Notes under the pieces: generated by a model
Told to the model about the DNA's origin: nothing
Databases searched by the model: none
Seen by the model: only the letters and a program-made list of their open reading frames with translations
Shown: piece after piece, positions 1 through 6,701 of the stretch
Layout: each line of letters starts with the position of its first letter
Numbering within the stretch: position 1 is the first letter of the stretch
Program-made: the position numbers and the translations under genes
Source of the DNA: Pseudomonadota bacterium
GTDB lineage: Bacteria; Desulfobacterota; JAPLJL01
NCBI GenBank assembly: GCA_026388615.1
Contig: JAPLJL010000091.1
Location: forward strand, 1 to 7,212
Direction: 5' to 3'
Length of the DNA: 7,212 nt

Positions 1-1782
1 ATAAGGGGAGGTGAGATCCGGGTTGGGATGCTGGGAATCAGCGGGGGAAATATCCGTCCAGGTGCTTCCGGACTCGGGCTTATATTGAAATATTGTCTTG
101 CTCACTTCCGAAGCCGTGCCGTATTCCAACTCCGCCATCACCAAGGTTCGGTTGCCGTTTATCCGCTTTCCGGTTTGGGGAATCTTGAGTATGGCTCGGA
201 CCATCCCGGTGGGATCGGGGACAGGGGTGACACTCACCAAGTTTGGCTCCCACGTAATTTCATTTAAACTGTTCATCGTCCTGACATCAAAAAGGTAAGC
301 CTGATTATTGGTAAGATTAGAAATGACCACGCTTTCCTGCGGATGGACAACCACTGTAATCGGGCTGGAGCAAGTGGTTGTTCCCGAACCGTTGTCGGAA
401 TATATCCAATAAGAAACCACCCCTGGGGAGGTGGACCTTTCCCAACTCAAGGTTGCCTTTCCATCACCCGGGACGGCGCGCAAATTTTGAGCCGGTTCGA
501 GGTCAGGATCGTATTTCAGAACATAGATTTCCTGGTTGCTGCAAGAGCTGTCATCCCAGGCAACTATCGGCTTTCCATCCGGACCGACGGCCACAAAGGG
601 ATGATACGATTCCGCCGTATTATTACTGATCCCTCCCCCTGAGGCCGAGCCCGCGCTTATTTCCACCCAGGCCGACCCGTTCCACCTCTTGCTGTAAATT
701 TCATTGTCAACGGCCGAATTGTCCCACCAGGTGATGATCGGATTTCCATCCAAGTCCATGGCCAAGGAAGGATTGTAGGAGGTTCCCGCGTTATTGCTGA
801 TCCCTCCCCCCGAGGCCGAGCCTGCGCTTATTGCTACCCAGGCCGACCCATTCCACCTTTTCACGTAAACTTCGTAATTACCGCTGAAATTATCATGCCA
901 GGTGACCATCGGATTACCGTCCGAACCCAGGCCGAGGCAGGGAGAGTAGGAGTCCCCGGTATTGTTGCTGATTCCTCCCCCCGAAGCCGACCCTGTTCCC
1001 ATCGCCACCCAGGCCGACCCGTTCCACCTCTTTACGTAAATCTCCCAATTCCCGATTGAATAATCAGACCAGGCGACTATCGGATTTCCATCCGAGCCTT
1101 TAATTATAAAAGGTGGGCGGGACATCCCGGCGGTGCCACTAATCCCTCCTCCCGAGGCCGAGCCTGCAGGCATTTCCACCCAAGCCGATCCATTCCACTT
1201 CTTCAGGTAAATCTCATCGTTGCCGCCGGAATTGTCTCCCCAGACAATTATGGGATTTCCATCCGAGCCAATGGCGATAGAGTTGCGGAGCGACGCCCCG
1301 GTATTGTTGCTGATCCCTCCGCCCGAGGCCGAGCCCGTTCCTATTTCCACCCAGGCCGAGCCATCCCACCGCTTAACGTACTCCTCGCTATCGCCGCTGG
1401 AATTATCATCCCATAGAATAATTGGATTTCCGTCCGAACCGATCGCGATGGAGGCTCGATCAGAAGCCCCCGCATTATTGCTTATCCCTCCGGACGAAGC
1501 CGAATTCGTTCCCATTTCCACCCAGGCCGAGCCATCGAACCTCCGGACATAAATCTCCCAGTTGCCGTTGGTAGAGTCAGACCATGCCGTTATCGGGTAC
1601 CCATCCGTGCCGATGGTCAGCGCCTTGCTATTCGTGCCGGGGAAGGATGAGGACCCAGAAGTGTTGCTTATTCCGTTTCCCGAAGCTGAGCCAGCGCCAA
1701 GTTCGACCCAGCCTCCCTGTGCGGGGCAGGCAAAAAATAGAATAACAAGCAGGGTCAATACCCAGAATTTATAATTTTTCAT
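1..1782 (-). CDS. Secreted seven-repeat beta-propeller-like protein with FN3-like domain (3' end outside window)
   Basis: The frame is open for 594 codons from the ATG at 1782 to the left edge, with no stop, so the C-terminus is missing. Residues 1-23 form a signal peptide: a short basic start (MKNYK), a hydrophobic core at about 6-18, then CPAQG. Cleavage could follow AQG; Cys19 is preceded by FFA, a poor lipobox, so a lipoprotein is possible but less likely. Seven repeats follow at residues 25-86, 87-143, 144-200, 201-257, 258-314, 315-371 and 372 to about 424. The core of each is WV..GSASGGGISNN, then SDGNPI..W.D, then EIYVKRWNGSA. The repeat length and the DGNP-x-x-x-W strand pattern suggest a seven-bladed propeller. 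Residues 428-523 resemble a fibronectin type III domain (PAQNLRA, YWIYS, AYLFDVR). Residues 527-594 begin another beta-rich domain (TLVMAEL, SKTIFQYKP). The gene has its own promoter and ribosome binding site. A role in surface binding is inferred; ligand and exact family are unknown. Confidence 0.85.
   Translation of the reverse strand, partial: MKNYKFWVLTLLVILFFACPAQGGWVELGAGSASGNGISNTSGSSSFPGTNSKALTIGTDGYPITAWSDSTNGNWEIYVRRFDGSAWVEMGTNSASSGGISNNAGASDRASIAIGSDGNPIILWDDNSSGDSEEYVKRWDGSAWVEIGTGSASGGGISNNTGASLRNSIAIGSDGNPIIVWGDNSGGNDEIYLKKWNGSAWVEMPAGSASGGGISGTAGMSRPPFIIKGSDGNPIVAWSDYSIGNWEIYVKRWNGSAWVAMGTGSASGGGISNNTGDSYSPCLGLGSDGNPMVTWHDNFSGNYEVYVKRWNGSAWVAISAGSASGGGISNNAGTSYNPSLAMDLDGNPIITWWDNSAVDNEIYSKRWNGSAWVEISAGSASGGGISNNTAESYHPFVAVGPDGKPIVAWDDSSCSNQEIYVLKYDPDLEPAQNLRAVPGDGKATLSWERSTSPGVVSYWIYSDNGSGTTTCSSPITVVVHPQESVVISNLTNNQAYLFDVRTMNSLNEITWEPNLVSVTPVPDPTGMVRAILKIPQTGKRINGNRTLVMAELEYGTASEVSKTIFQYKPESGSTWTDISPADSQHPNPDLTSPY
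511..1710 (-). repeat. Seven tandem in-frame coding repeats, 171-nt period
   Basis: Unit boundaries, taken at each WV codon pair, are 1710-1525 (62 codons), 1524-1354, 1353-1183, 1182-1012, 1011-841, 840-670 (57 codons each) and 669 to about 511. Units 2-6 have exactly the same length with no indels. Unit 1 carries five extra residues after ISNTSG, and unit 7 loses the KRWNGSA end as it passes into the next domain. The DNA is similar as well as the protein: blocks encoding GSAWV and SASGGGIS recur with only scattered synonymous changes, which suggests fairly recent duplication or homogenisation. Confidence 0.9.
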
Positions 1783-1788
1783 GGTTAT

Positions 1789-1794
1789 CCCTCT
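1789..1794 (-). promoter_or_regulatory. Ribosome binding site of the propeller gene
   Basis: AGAGGG lies 6 nt before the ATG at 1782. It supports this start, which is also the one that yields a proper signal peptide. Confidence 0.7.
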
Positions 1795-1814
1795 TTCGAT
1801 TGACCAATAGTCCC

Positions 1815-1842
1815 ATTCTAAGTGTTTAAGATTGCTTGTCAA
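1815..1842 (-). promoter_or_regulatory. Sigma70-type promoter of the propeller gene
   Basis: On the minus strand TTGACA (1842-1837, perfect -35) is followed by a 16-nt spacer and TAGAAT (1820-1815, five of six matches to the -10 consensus). Transcription would start near 1808, giving a leader of about 26 nt. This suggests the propeller gene is transcribed separately from secA, which ends 163 nt upstream. Confidence 0.7.
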
Positions 1843-1945
1843 ACAAAAAGATAGGGAACTGCGATTCAAATAAAATTGGGATTTTTTCGTGGGGTCACGG
1901 CCCCTGAATAAATAAAAAGAGGGGAAAAGAAATGAGGGAATCCGA

Positions 1946-4642
1946 TTATTTACCGCAGCACTTTTTATATTTGAGTCCGCTCCCGCAGGGGCAGGGGTCG
2001 TTGCGCCCGACCTTGTCGCTCTGGCGCTTGACGGTCTGGGCCTTGCTGTCCCCCCCCACGCCCAAATGAAGGGCGGCCTGTTTTTTTCGGCGCTGTTCCA
2101 TCCGTTCCACTTCCTCTTCTCGGCGGATCTGGATCCGGAACATCCGCTCGACTACGTCCGTCTTGAAAACGCCGCTCATGGACATGAACATGTCGTAGCC
2201 TTCCCGCTTGTATTCCTGGAGCGGGTCTTTCTGGCCGTAGCCCCGGAGGCCGATTCCCTCTTTCAGGTGGTCCATCCCGAGCAGGTGGTCTTTCCAGAGG
2301 GAGTCCAGGGTGGAGAGGAGAAGAAATTGGAGAAGCTGGGTCATGGTCTGGCTGCCGAAAGCCTCTTCCTTCTTCTGGAAAAGGGCTTTGGCCTGTCCCA
2401 GGATGATTTCGTTCAAGCCCTCCGGACGCAGTCCTTCCGTTTCCTCCGGTTTAATTTCGAGGTTGAGGGTGGTCTGGCGCAGGACGCCGGTCCGGATCTC
2501 TTCCCAGTTCCAATTCTCCGCGGAACTTTTAGGATCGGTGGAGGTGGCAACCAGGTCTTCGATCACCTCGGTCAAAATGTCGAAAAAGAGGGGGCGGGGA
2601 TCCTCGGCGGAGAGGATGCTGCGCCTCTCTTTGTAGATGACGGTACGCTGCTGGTTCATGACGTCGTCATATTCGATCAGGCGTTTGCGGATCTCGAAAT
2701 TCTGGGCTTCGACTTTTTTCTGGGCGTTTTCAATTGCCCGGCTGACCAGGCCGTGTTCGATCGGCTGGTCTTCCTCCATCCCCAGGCGGTCCATGATCCG
2801 GGAGATGCGCTCCGAACCGAAAATCCGGAGCAGGTCATCTTCCAGGGACATGTAAAACCGGGACGATCCCGGGTCGCCCTGGCGGCCGGAGCGGCCCCGG
2901 AGCTGATTATCAATCCGGCGGCTCTCGTGCCGCTCGGTGCCGAGGATATGGAGGCCGCCCAGCTCGATGACCTTGGCCTTATCCTCCTCGCAGGTTTTCT
3001 TGAATTTCTCGATCTGGGCTTGGATTTCTTCGGGGGTGGCTTCCTTGCCGACCGAAGCCAGGGCCATTTTCTGGGGATTGCCGCCGAGCATGATGTCGGT
3101 GCCCCGGCCGGCCATGTTGGTGGAAATGGTGACGGTGCCGACCCGGCCGGCCTGGGAGATGATATCGGCTTCCCGCTCGTGGTGCTTGGCGTTCAGGACC
3201 TGATGGCGAATGCCCTCCCGGTTGATCATGTGGGAAAGCTTTTCTGATTTTTCAATGGAAATGGTCCCGACCAGGACCGGCTGGCCCTTGGTGTGAAGTT
3301 CCTTGATTTCCCGGACTACCGCCCGGAATTTTTCGGTTTCGGTTTTGTAGATGCTGTCCTGGAAATCCTTCCGGATCATCGGCATATTGGTGGGGATCAC
3401 CATTACGTCCAGTTTGTAGATCTTGGCGAATTCCGCGGCCTCGGTGTCGGCGGTTCCGGTCATTCCCGCCAGTTTCTTGAACATCCGGAAATAATTCTGA
3501 AACGTGATTGTGGCCAGGGTTTGATTTTCCCGTTCCACCTTGACGTGTTCCTTGGCTTCCAGGGCCTGGTGGAGTCCATCGGAGTAGCGGCGGCCGGGCA
3601 TCAGGCGCCCGGTAAATTCATCTACGATTATGACTTCACCTTCCTTGACGATGTAATCCACGTCCCGCTGGAAAACGGTGTGGGCTTTCAGAGCCTGATT
3701 CACGTGGTGGACGATCTCGATGTTGGTGGGGTCGTAGAGATTGGGAATCCGGAGAAGTTGCTCGAGCCGGGTCACCCCGGACTCGGTAACAAAGGCGGAG
3801 CGCCCCTTTTCATCGATCCAGCAGTCAAAATTTTCGCGGAAAGAGCGCTGCTCCTCCTCAATCATTTTGACGCCTTTATCCAGATCTTCCCGGCCGGGTT
3901 TCTTTAATTGGGGAATGACCAGGTCAATGGAATTATAAAGCTGGTTGGATTCCTCGGCCGGGCCGGAAATGATCAGGGGGGTGCGGGCTTCGTCAATCAG
4001 GATGGAATCGACTTCGTCCACGATCGCGTAGTGAAGTTCCCGCTGGACATAATCCTCAATCCGGAATTTCATGTTGTCCCGGAGATAGTCGAAGCCGAAT
4101 TCGTTATTGGTCCCGTAGGTGACGTCGGCATGGTAGGCGATTTTTCTTTCCGGGTCGGAAAGCCCGTGGACGATCACCCCCACCTCGAGCCCGAGGAAGC
4201 GGAAGATCGGGCCCATCCAATCGGAGTCCCGGCGGGCCAGGTAGTCGTTCACGGTGACGAGGTGGACCCCTTTGCCCAGAAGCGCATTCAGGTAGATCGG
4301 GAGAGTAGCCACCAGGGTTTTTCCTTCCCCGGTTTTCATTTCCGCGATTTTTCCCTGGTGGAGGACAATCCCGCCGATCAGCTGGACATCGAAGGGGCGT
4401 AAATGAATGGTGCGCCGGGAAACCTCGCGGACCACCGCGAAAGCCTCCGGGAGAATATCCTCGAGGGAGGCTCCCTGGGCCAGGCGTTCCTTGAGGCGGG
4501 GGGTATAGGCTTTAAGCTCGGGATCGCTCAGCCGGGAGATCTCCGGCTCGAGCGCGTTGGTTTGCACCACCAGGGGCTGGATGCGCTTGAGCTGGCGCTC
4601 GTTATTGCTGCCGAAGATTTTTTGCAGAAAGCTTTTAGGCAT
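1946..4642 (-). CDS. secA: Preprotein translocase ATPase SecA
   Basis: SecA is the motor ATPase that pushes unfolded preproteins through the SecYEG channel at the inner membrane. At 898 residues the protein is complete (E. coli SecA has 901). Visible motifs in order are: Walker A MKTGEGKT (102-109); VTVNDYLARRD (129-139); Walker B DEVD (209-212) followed by SILIDEARTPLIISGPAE; the preprotein cross-linking region from about 225 to 370; LAGMTGTA (391-398); TNMAGRGTDI (508-517); and QLRGRSGRQGDPGSSRF (580-596). The helical scaffold and wing fill about 610-835, and a charged linker follows. The zinc-binding tail has ligands Cys884, Cys886, Cys895 and Cys896; the last is Cys where E. coli has His. 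The start MPKSFLQKIFGSNNER matches the usual SecA N-terminus. No good Shine-Dalgarno precedes it (CATTAAGCACCCA), which is unusual for an essential gene. The M23 peptidase lies 221 nt upstream. Confidence 0.98.
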   Translation of the reverse strand: MPKSFLQKIFGSNNERQLKRIQPLVVQTNALEPEISRLSDPELKAYTPRLKERLAQGASLEDILPEAFAVVREVSRRTIHLRPFDVQLIGGIVLHQGKIAEMKTGEGKTLVATLPIYLNALLGKGVHLVTVNDYLARRDSDWMGPIFRFLGLEVGVIVHGLSDPERKIAYHADVTYGTNNEFGFDYLRDNMKFRIEDYVQRELHYAIVDEVDSILIDEARTPLIISGPAEESNQLYNSIDLVIPQLKKPGREDLDKGVKMIEEEQRSFRENFDCWIDEKGRSAFVTESGVTRLEQLLRIPNLYDPTNIEIVHHVNQALKAHTVFQRDVDYIVKEGEVIIVDEFTGRLMPGRRYSDGLHQALEAKEHVKVERENQTLATITFQNYFRMFKKLAGMTGTADTEAAEFAKIYKLDVMVIPTNMPMIRKDFQDSIYKTETEKFRAVVREIKELHTKGQPVLVGTISIEKSEKLSHMINREGIRHQVLNAKHHEREADIISQAGRVGTVTISTNMAGRGTDIMLGGNPQKMALASVGKEATPEEIQAQIEKFKKTCEEDKAKVIELGGLHILGTERHESRRIDNQLRGRSGRQGDPGSSRFYMSLEDDLLRIFGSERISRIMDRLGMEEDQPIEHGLVSRAIENAQKKVEAQNFEIRKRLIEYDDVMNQQRTVIYKERRSILSAEDPRPLFFDILTEVIEDLVATSTDPKSSAENWNWEEIRTGVLRQTTLNLEIKPEETEGLRPEGLNEIILGQAKALFQKKEEAFGSQTMTQLLQFLLLSTLDSLWKDHLLGMDHLKEGIGLRGYGQKDPLQEYKREGYDMFMSMSGVFKTDVVERMFRIQIRREEEVERMEQRRKKQAALHLGVGGDSKAQTVKRQSDKVGRNDPCPCGSGLKYKKCCGK

Positions 4643-4668
4643 TGGGTGCTTAATGCTTCGATTTGCAG

Positions 4669-4716
4669 TTACGTTAATGTATTTTTATAACCGAACAAAG
4701 AATAATGCTCGCTCAT
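4669..4716 (-). CDS. Possible 15-residue leader peptide upstream of secA
   Basis: In the secA leader the minus strand reads ATG (4716-4714) through 15 codons to TAA (4671-4669), encoding MSEHYSLFGYKNTLT. AGGA (4727-4724) sits 7 nt before this ATG, an ideal Shine-Dalgarno position, while secA itself has none. The ORF ends 26 nt before the secA ATG and is not in the same frame. In E. coli an upstream secretion monitor (SecM) controls secA translation by ribosome stalling. This peptide is far shorter than SecM, has no signal sequence and no recognisable arrest motif, so any parallel is positional only. A chance ORF cannot be excluded. Confidence 0.35.
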   Translation of the reverse strand: MSEHYSLFGYKNTLT

Positions 4717-4760
4717 AATTAAGTCCTGAGTGAATAAATTCGTTATCGAACTTATGAATC

Positions 4761-4779
4761 GAAGAAATCAAATTTCTTC
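4761..4779. repeat. Perfect 8-bp inverted repeat in the secA leader
   Basis: GAAGAAAT (4761-4768) and ATTTCTTC (4772-4779) are separated by three bases and could form a hairpin just after the predicted secA transcription start. No T-run follows on either strand, so it is not a standard terminator. It may be a 5' mRNA-stabilising stem or an operator. A smaller inverted repeat, TTCG-TTAT-CGAA, lies at 4739-4750. Confidence 0.5.
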
Positions 4780-4787
4780 CGGGCGGA

Positions 4788-4793
4788 ATTATA
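4788..4793 (-). promoter_or_regulatory. Candidate -10 box for secA
   Basis: A perfect TATAAT occurs on the minus strand. The best-spaced -35 is weak (TTCTTG, 4815-4810, 16-nt spacer). Transcription from about 4781 would give a leader of about 139 nt containing the inverted repeats and the short upstream ORF. Co-transcription from the M23 gene is also possible, since no terminator is visible between them. Confidence 0.45.
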
Positions 4794-4863
4794 ATCCTTT
4801 GCCCGCGAACAAGAAAACCGGCATAGGAAAATCTTGGAAAAAGGGGATTAAAAAGGAAGGAAA

Positions 4864-5772
4864 TTAATTCAATATATATTTCTTCGGGTTAACCGCGACT
4901 TCGTTAAGCCGGACTTCGTAATGGAGATGGGGACCGGTGGAACGGCCGGTGTCACCAACATTGCCGATGGTTTCCCCCCGCTTGACCCGGCTTCCCAGCC
5001 TGACTTTGATTTCCGATAAATGGCCATAACGGGTGGTCATCCCGTAACCGTGATCAAGCACGACGACTTTCCCTATTTCCGGGGTGAAGTCGGCAAAACC
5101 GACAATGCCATCCGCCGGGGCCTGAACTGGGGTGCCGACCTGGGCGGCGATATCCAGGCCTTCATGCATGGCGTTGAGGCCGGTAAAAGGTGAAATCCGC
5201 ATGCCAAAACCGGAGGTCAGCCAGCCCCGGGTGGGCCAGATCGAAGGGGTGGCGGAAAGAATGGATTTTTGATCCTGAACAAACTCATTAAGGTCCTGGA
5301 GGCTGACTTCTTCGAGATAAGCCTCGCTTTTTAACCTCTCCAATTCGGAATTCATCCGGCGGATGATCACTTCTTCCAGGTTTCCCAGCATCGGGTAGGT
5401 TTTTTCCCCGCTATCCAGGCCCCCGATTCCGAGGGGGGAGAGCTCGTCTTCGGACTTTTTATCCAGTCCGGTAATGACCCGGAGGCGGTTGTTAAACTGT
5501 CGGAGGCGGGAGAGCTGGCCGTCCAGATTGTCAACCTTGCTGGCCAATTCATAAATTTGGGTTTTCTGGGTCTGGTTTTCGCTTTTCAGGTATGCCAGTT
5601 CCTTCAGCTTGGAACGGGAACTTAGAAAAAGGCCGGTCATCAGGATAAAAATCAGAAAAGCCGAAGCCAGGAAAATGATCCCGGCCTTTATCCCCCAGGT
5701 GGGGAATTTAAGGCGCCGGAGCTGGTCAGTCTTCTCCGGAATAATTAATACCGTAAACCGCTTTGTTCCCAT
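4864..5772 (-). CDS. Membrane-anchored M23 (LytM-type) peptidoglycan endopeptidase
   Basis: The protein has 302 residues. Residues 1-26 form a basic cytoplasmic segment, about 29-51 a single transmembrane helix (GIIFLASAFLIFILMTGLFL), and about 53-98 and 131-170 charged coiled-coil-like helices. Residues 176-302 form the peptidase domain, which would face the periplasm. All the M23 active-site residues are present: zinc ligands His203 and Asp207 (HEGLD) and His284 (second His of HLH), and catalytic His251 (RYGHLS) and His282. This argues for an active zinc endopeptidase cutting peptidoglycan cross-links, unlike degenerate EnvC/NlpD-type activators. M23 proteins with this TM plus coiled-coil layout are found upstream of secA in several Gram-negative groups. 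AGGA lies 5 nt before the ATG, but a strong promoter also sits almost on top of the start. Whether it acts in growth, division or shape cannot be told from the sequence. Confidence 0.93.
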   Translation of the reverse strand: MGTKRFTVLIIPEKTDQLRRLKFPTWGIKAGIIFLASAFLIFILMTGLFLSSRSKLKELAYLKSENQTQKTQIYELASKVDNLDGQLSRLRQFNNRLRVITGLDKKSEDELSPLGIGGLDSGEKTYPMLGNLEEVIIRRMNSELERLKSEAYLEEVSLQDLNEFVQDQKSILSATPSIWPTRGWLTSGFGMRISPFTGLNAMHEGLDIAAQVGTPVQAPADGIVGFADFTPEIGKVVVLDHGYGMTTRYGHLSEIKVRLGSRVKRGETIGNVGDTGRSTGPHLHYEVRLNEVAVNPKKYILN

Positions 5773-5781
5773 TATGTTCCT

Positions 5782-5809
5782 ATTTTACGTGTCTTTAAAC
5801 GGCTGTCAA
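5782..5809 (-). promoter_or_regulatory. Strong sigma70-type promoter abutting the M23 start codon
   Basis: On the minus strand TTGACA (5809-5804, perfect) is followed by a 16-nt spacer and TAAAAT (5787-5782, five of six). The expected transcription start is about 5775, only 3 nt before the ATG at 5772. The AGGA at 5781-5778 would then lie upstream of the mRNA start, so this promoter would give a practically leaderless message. Confidence 0.65.
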
Positions 5810-5915
5810 CCACTTAGATGGGAAAATATTGAAAAAGTTGCCGGTTAGGCTTAGATTTCCCTGAATAATGTCCGGGATAACCGGACCGGAACTTCGACCG
5901 AGGTCAGGTGAGGGC

Positions 5916-5921
5916 TATAAT
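5916..5921 (+). promoter_or_regulatory. Candidate -10 box just before the metallophosphoesterase start
   Basis: A perfect TATAAT ends 9 nt before the ATG at 5931, so the predicted transcription start is near 5928, 3 nt before the start codon. The -35 region (TTCGAC at 5893-5898, 17-nt spacer) is weak. AGGA at 5922-5925, 5 nt before ATG, could instead be a normal ribosome binding site if transcription begins further upstream. Confidence 0.4.
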
Positions 5922-5930
5922 AGGAATATT

Positions 5931-6701
5931 ATGAGGCTGGGAATATTTACCGATGTTCATTCCAATTTTGAAGCTTTAAAGGCGGTGGCTCTGGCGCTCA
6001 AGTCTGAAAAGATTGATCGCCTGATTTTCCTGGGGGATGCGGTTGGCTACGGGGCGGACCCTAACGATTGCTGCCGAATCATTCGGGAAATGGCCCACGT
6101 GGCCCTGGTGGGAAATCACGACGCGGCTTTAACCGGAAGGCTTCCCATGGATTGGTTCGTGGATTATGCCCGGGAAGCGATCAAATGGACGGAGGGCGTG
6201 ATCAACCCTTCTTTTCGTGAATGGCTCTCCGCTCGTCCCTTCTTTCACCGGGAGGAAGAGGTGGGGTTCTGTCATGGTTCACCGGTAGATCCCGAACGCT
6301 TCGGCTATGTGCTTGATTATAAAGAGGCCTATGAAATCTGGGATTGGATGGAACCTCAGGGAATCCCGGTGGTATTTGTCGGACATGCGCATATCGGACT
6401 GGCTTTCCGCCATCACCACGCCCCCGGCGGAAAGGGCAAGGACGAGGTAAAGATATTTAATTTTAACGGGATCGAATCCCCCCGGACCAAGCTGGACCCG
6501 GATTACAGCTGGATCATAAACGTGGGGGCGGTGGGGCAACCCCGGGACGGCGATCCCCGGGCGGTTTATTCTATTTTCGATACCGAGACCAGGATTTATT
6601 CGGTCCAGCGGGTGGAATATGATATCAAAAGCGCCGGGAGCCGGATTGAAAAAGCCGGATTACCCTCGGTCCTGAGCGAAAGGCTTTTTGTCGGCAGATG
6701 A
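5931..6701 (+). CDS. Calcineurin-like metallophosphoesterase (YfcE/MJ0936-like)
   Basis: The protein has 256 residues and probably hydrolyses phosphodiester or phosphomonoester bonds with a two-metal centre in the cytoplasm; there is no signal peptide or membrane segment. The full motif set is present: Asp8 and His10 (FTDVHSN), Asp36 (LGDAVGYG), Asn62-His63 (GNHD, 61-64), His115 (CHGSP), and His152/His154 (GHAH). NVGAVGQPRDGDPRA (197-211) is a signature of this subgroup. The start at 5931 is chosen because MRLGIFTDVHSN begins the first strand of the fold directly and AGGA lies 5 nt upstream. An upstream in-frame ATG at 5868 would add 21 residues unlike the family. The gene overlaps the downstream nitrilase-like gene by four bases, so the two are probably co-transcribed and translationally coupled. 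The substrate cannot be predicted. Confidence 0.9.
   Translation: MRLGIFTDVHSNFEALKAVALALKSEKIDRLIFLGDAVGYGADPNDCCRIIREMAHVALVGNHDAALTGRLPMDWFVDYAREAIKWTEGVINPSFREWLSARPFFHREEEVGFCHGSPVDPERFGYVLDYKEAYEIWDWMEPQGIPVVFVGHAHIGLAFRHHHAPGGKGKDEVKIFNFNGIESPRTKLDPDYSWIINVGAVGQPRDGDPRAVYSIFDTETRIYSVQRVEYDIKSAGSRIEKAGLPSVLSERLFVGR

Larger units (their letters stand above)
1783..1945. other. Spacer between secA and the propeller gene
   Basis: The spacer is AT-rich and holds the propeller-gene promoter and ribosome binding site. No convincing intrinsic terminator for secA is visible. The only GC-rich inverted repeat (GGGG/CCCC near 1890-1904) is followed on the minus strand by A residues, not T residues. 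Confidence 0.6.
4643..4863. other. AT-rich intergenic region and leader upstream of secA
   Basis: This 221-nt stretch is much more AT-rich than the flanking genes. It contains the candidate secA -10 box, two inverted repeats and the 15-codon ORF. Downstream of the M23 stop there are pyrimidine-rich runs on the minus strand but no stem, so no intrinsic terminator is called. Confidence 0.6.
5773..5930. other. Divergent intergenic region between the M23 peptidase and metallophosphoesterase genes
   Basis: This 158-nt spacer serves two genes transcribed away from each other. It contains the strong minus-strand promoter at its left end and the TATAAT box at its right end, separated by about 100 nt. 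No clear operator palindrome is visible between them. Confidence 0.6.

Noticed and set aside
511..1710. CRISPR-like array from the regular 171-nt period
   Set aside because: The repeats are in-frame coding units of a signal-peptide-bearing protein, far longer than CRISPR repeat-spacer units, with similarity spread through the whole unit.
1220..1774. Plus-strand open frames with repeated PPE/PSE-like peptides
   Set aside because: They are antisense copies of the propeller repeats; the minus-strand frame has a signal peptide, promoter, ribosome binding site and coherent domains.
1886..1905. GC-rich inverted repeat as secA terminator
   Set aside because: The stem is only 4 bp in either pairing (GGGG/CCCC or CGTG/CACG), and on the minus strand it is followed by A residues rather than T residues.
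2066..3247. Long open frame (393 codons) on the plus strand inside secA
   Set aside because: It lies wholly antisense to a full-length, motif-complete secA and its translation resembles no known protein; it is a by-product of secA codon composition. The same applies to the plus-strand frames at 3293-3907 and 3908-4402.
5868..5930. Upstream ATG that would extend the metallophosphoesterase by 21 residues
   Set aside because: The extra residues (MSGITGPELRPRSGEG...) do not fit the family, and the ATG at 5931 has AGGA at the right spacing and begins the first conserved strand directly.
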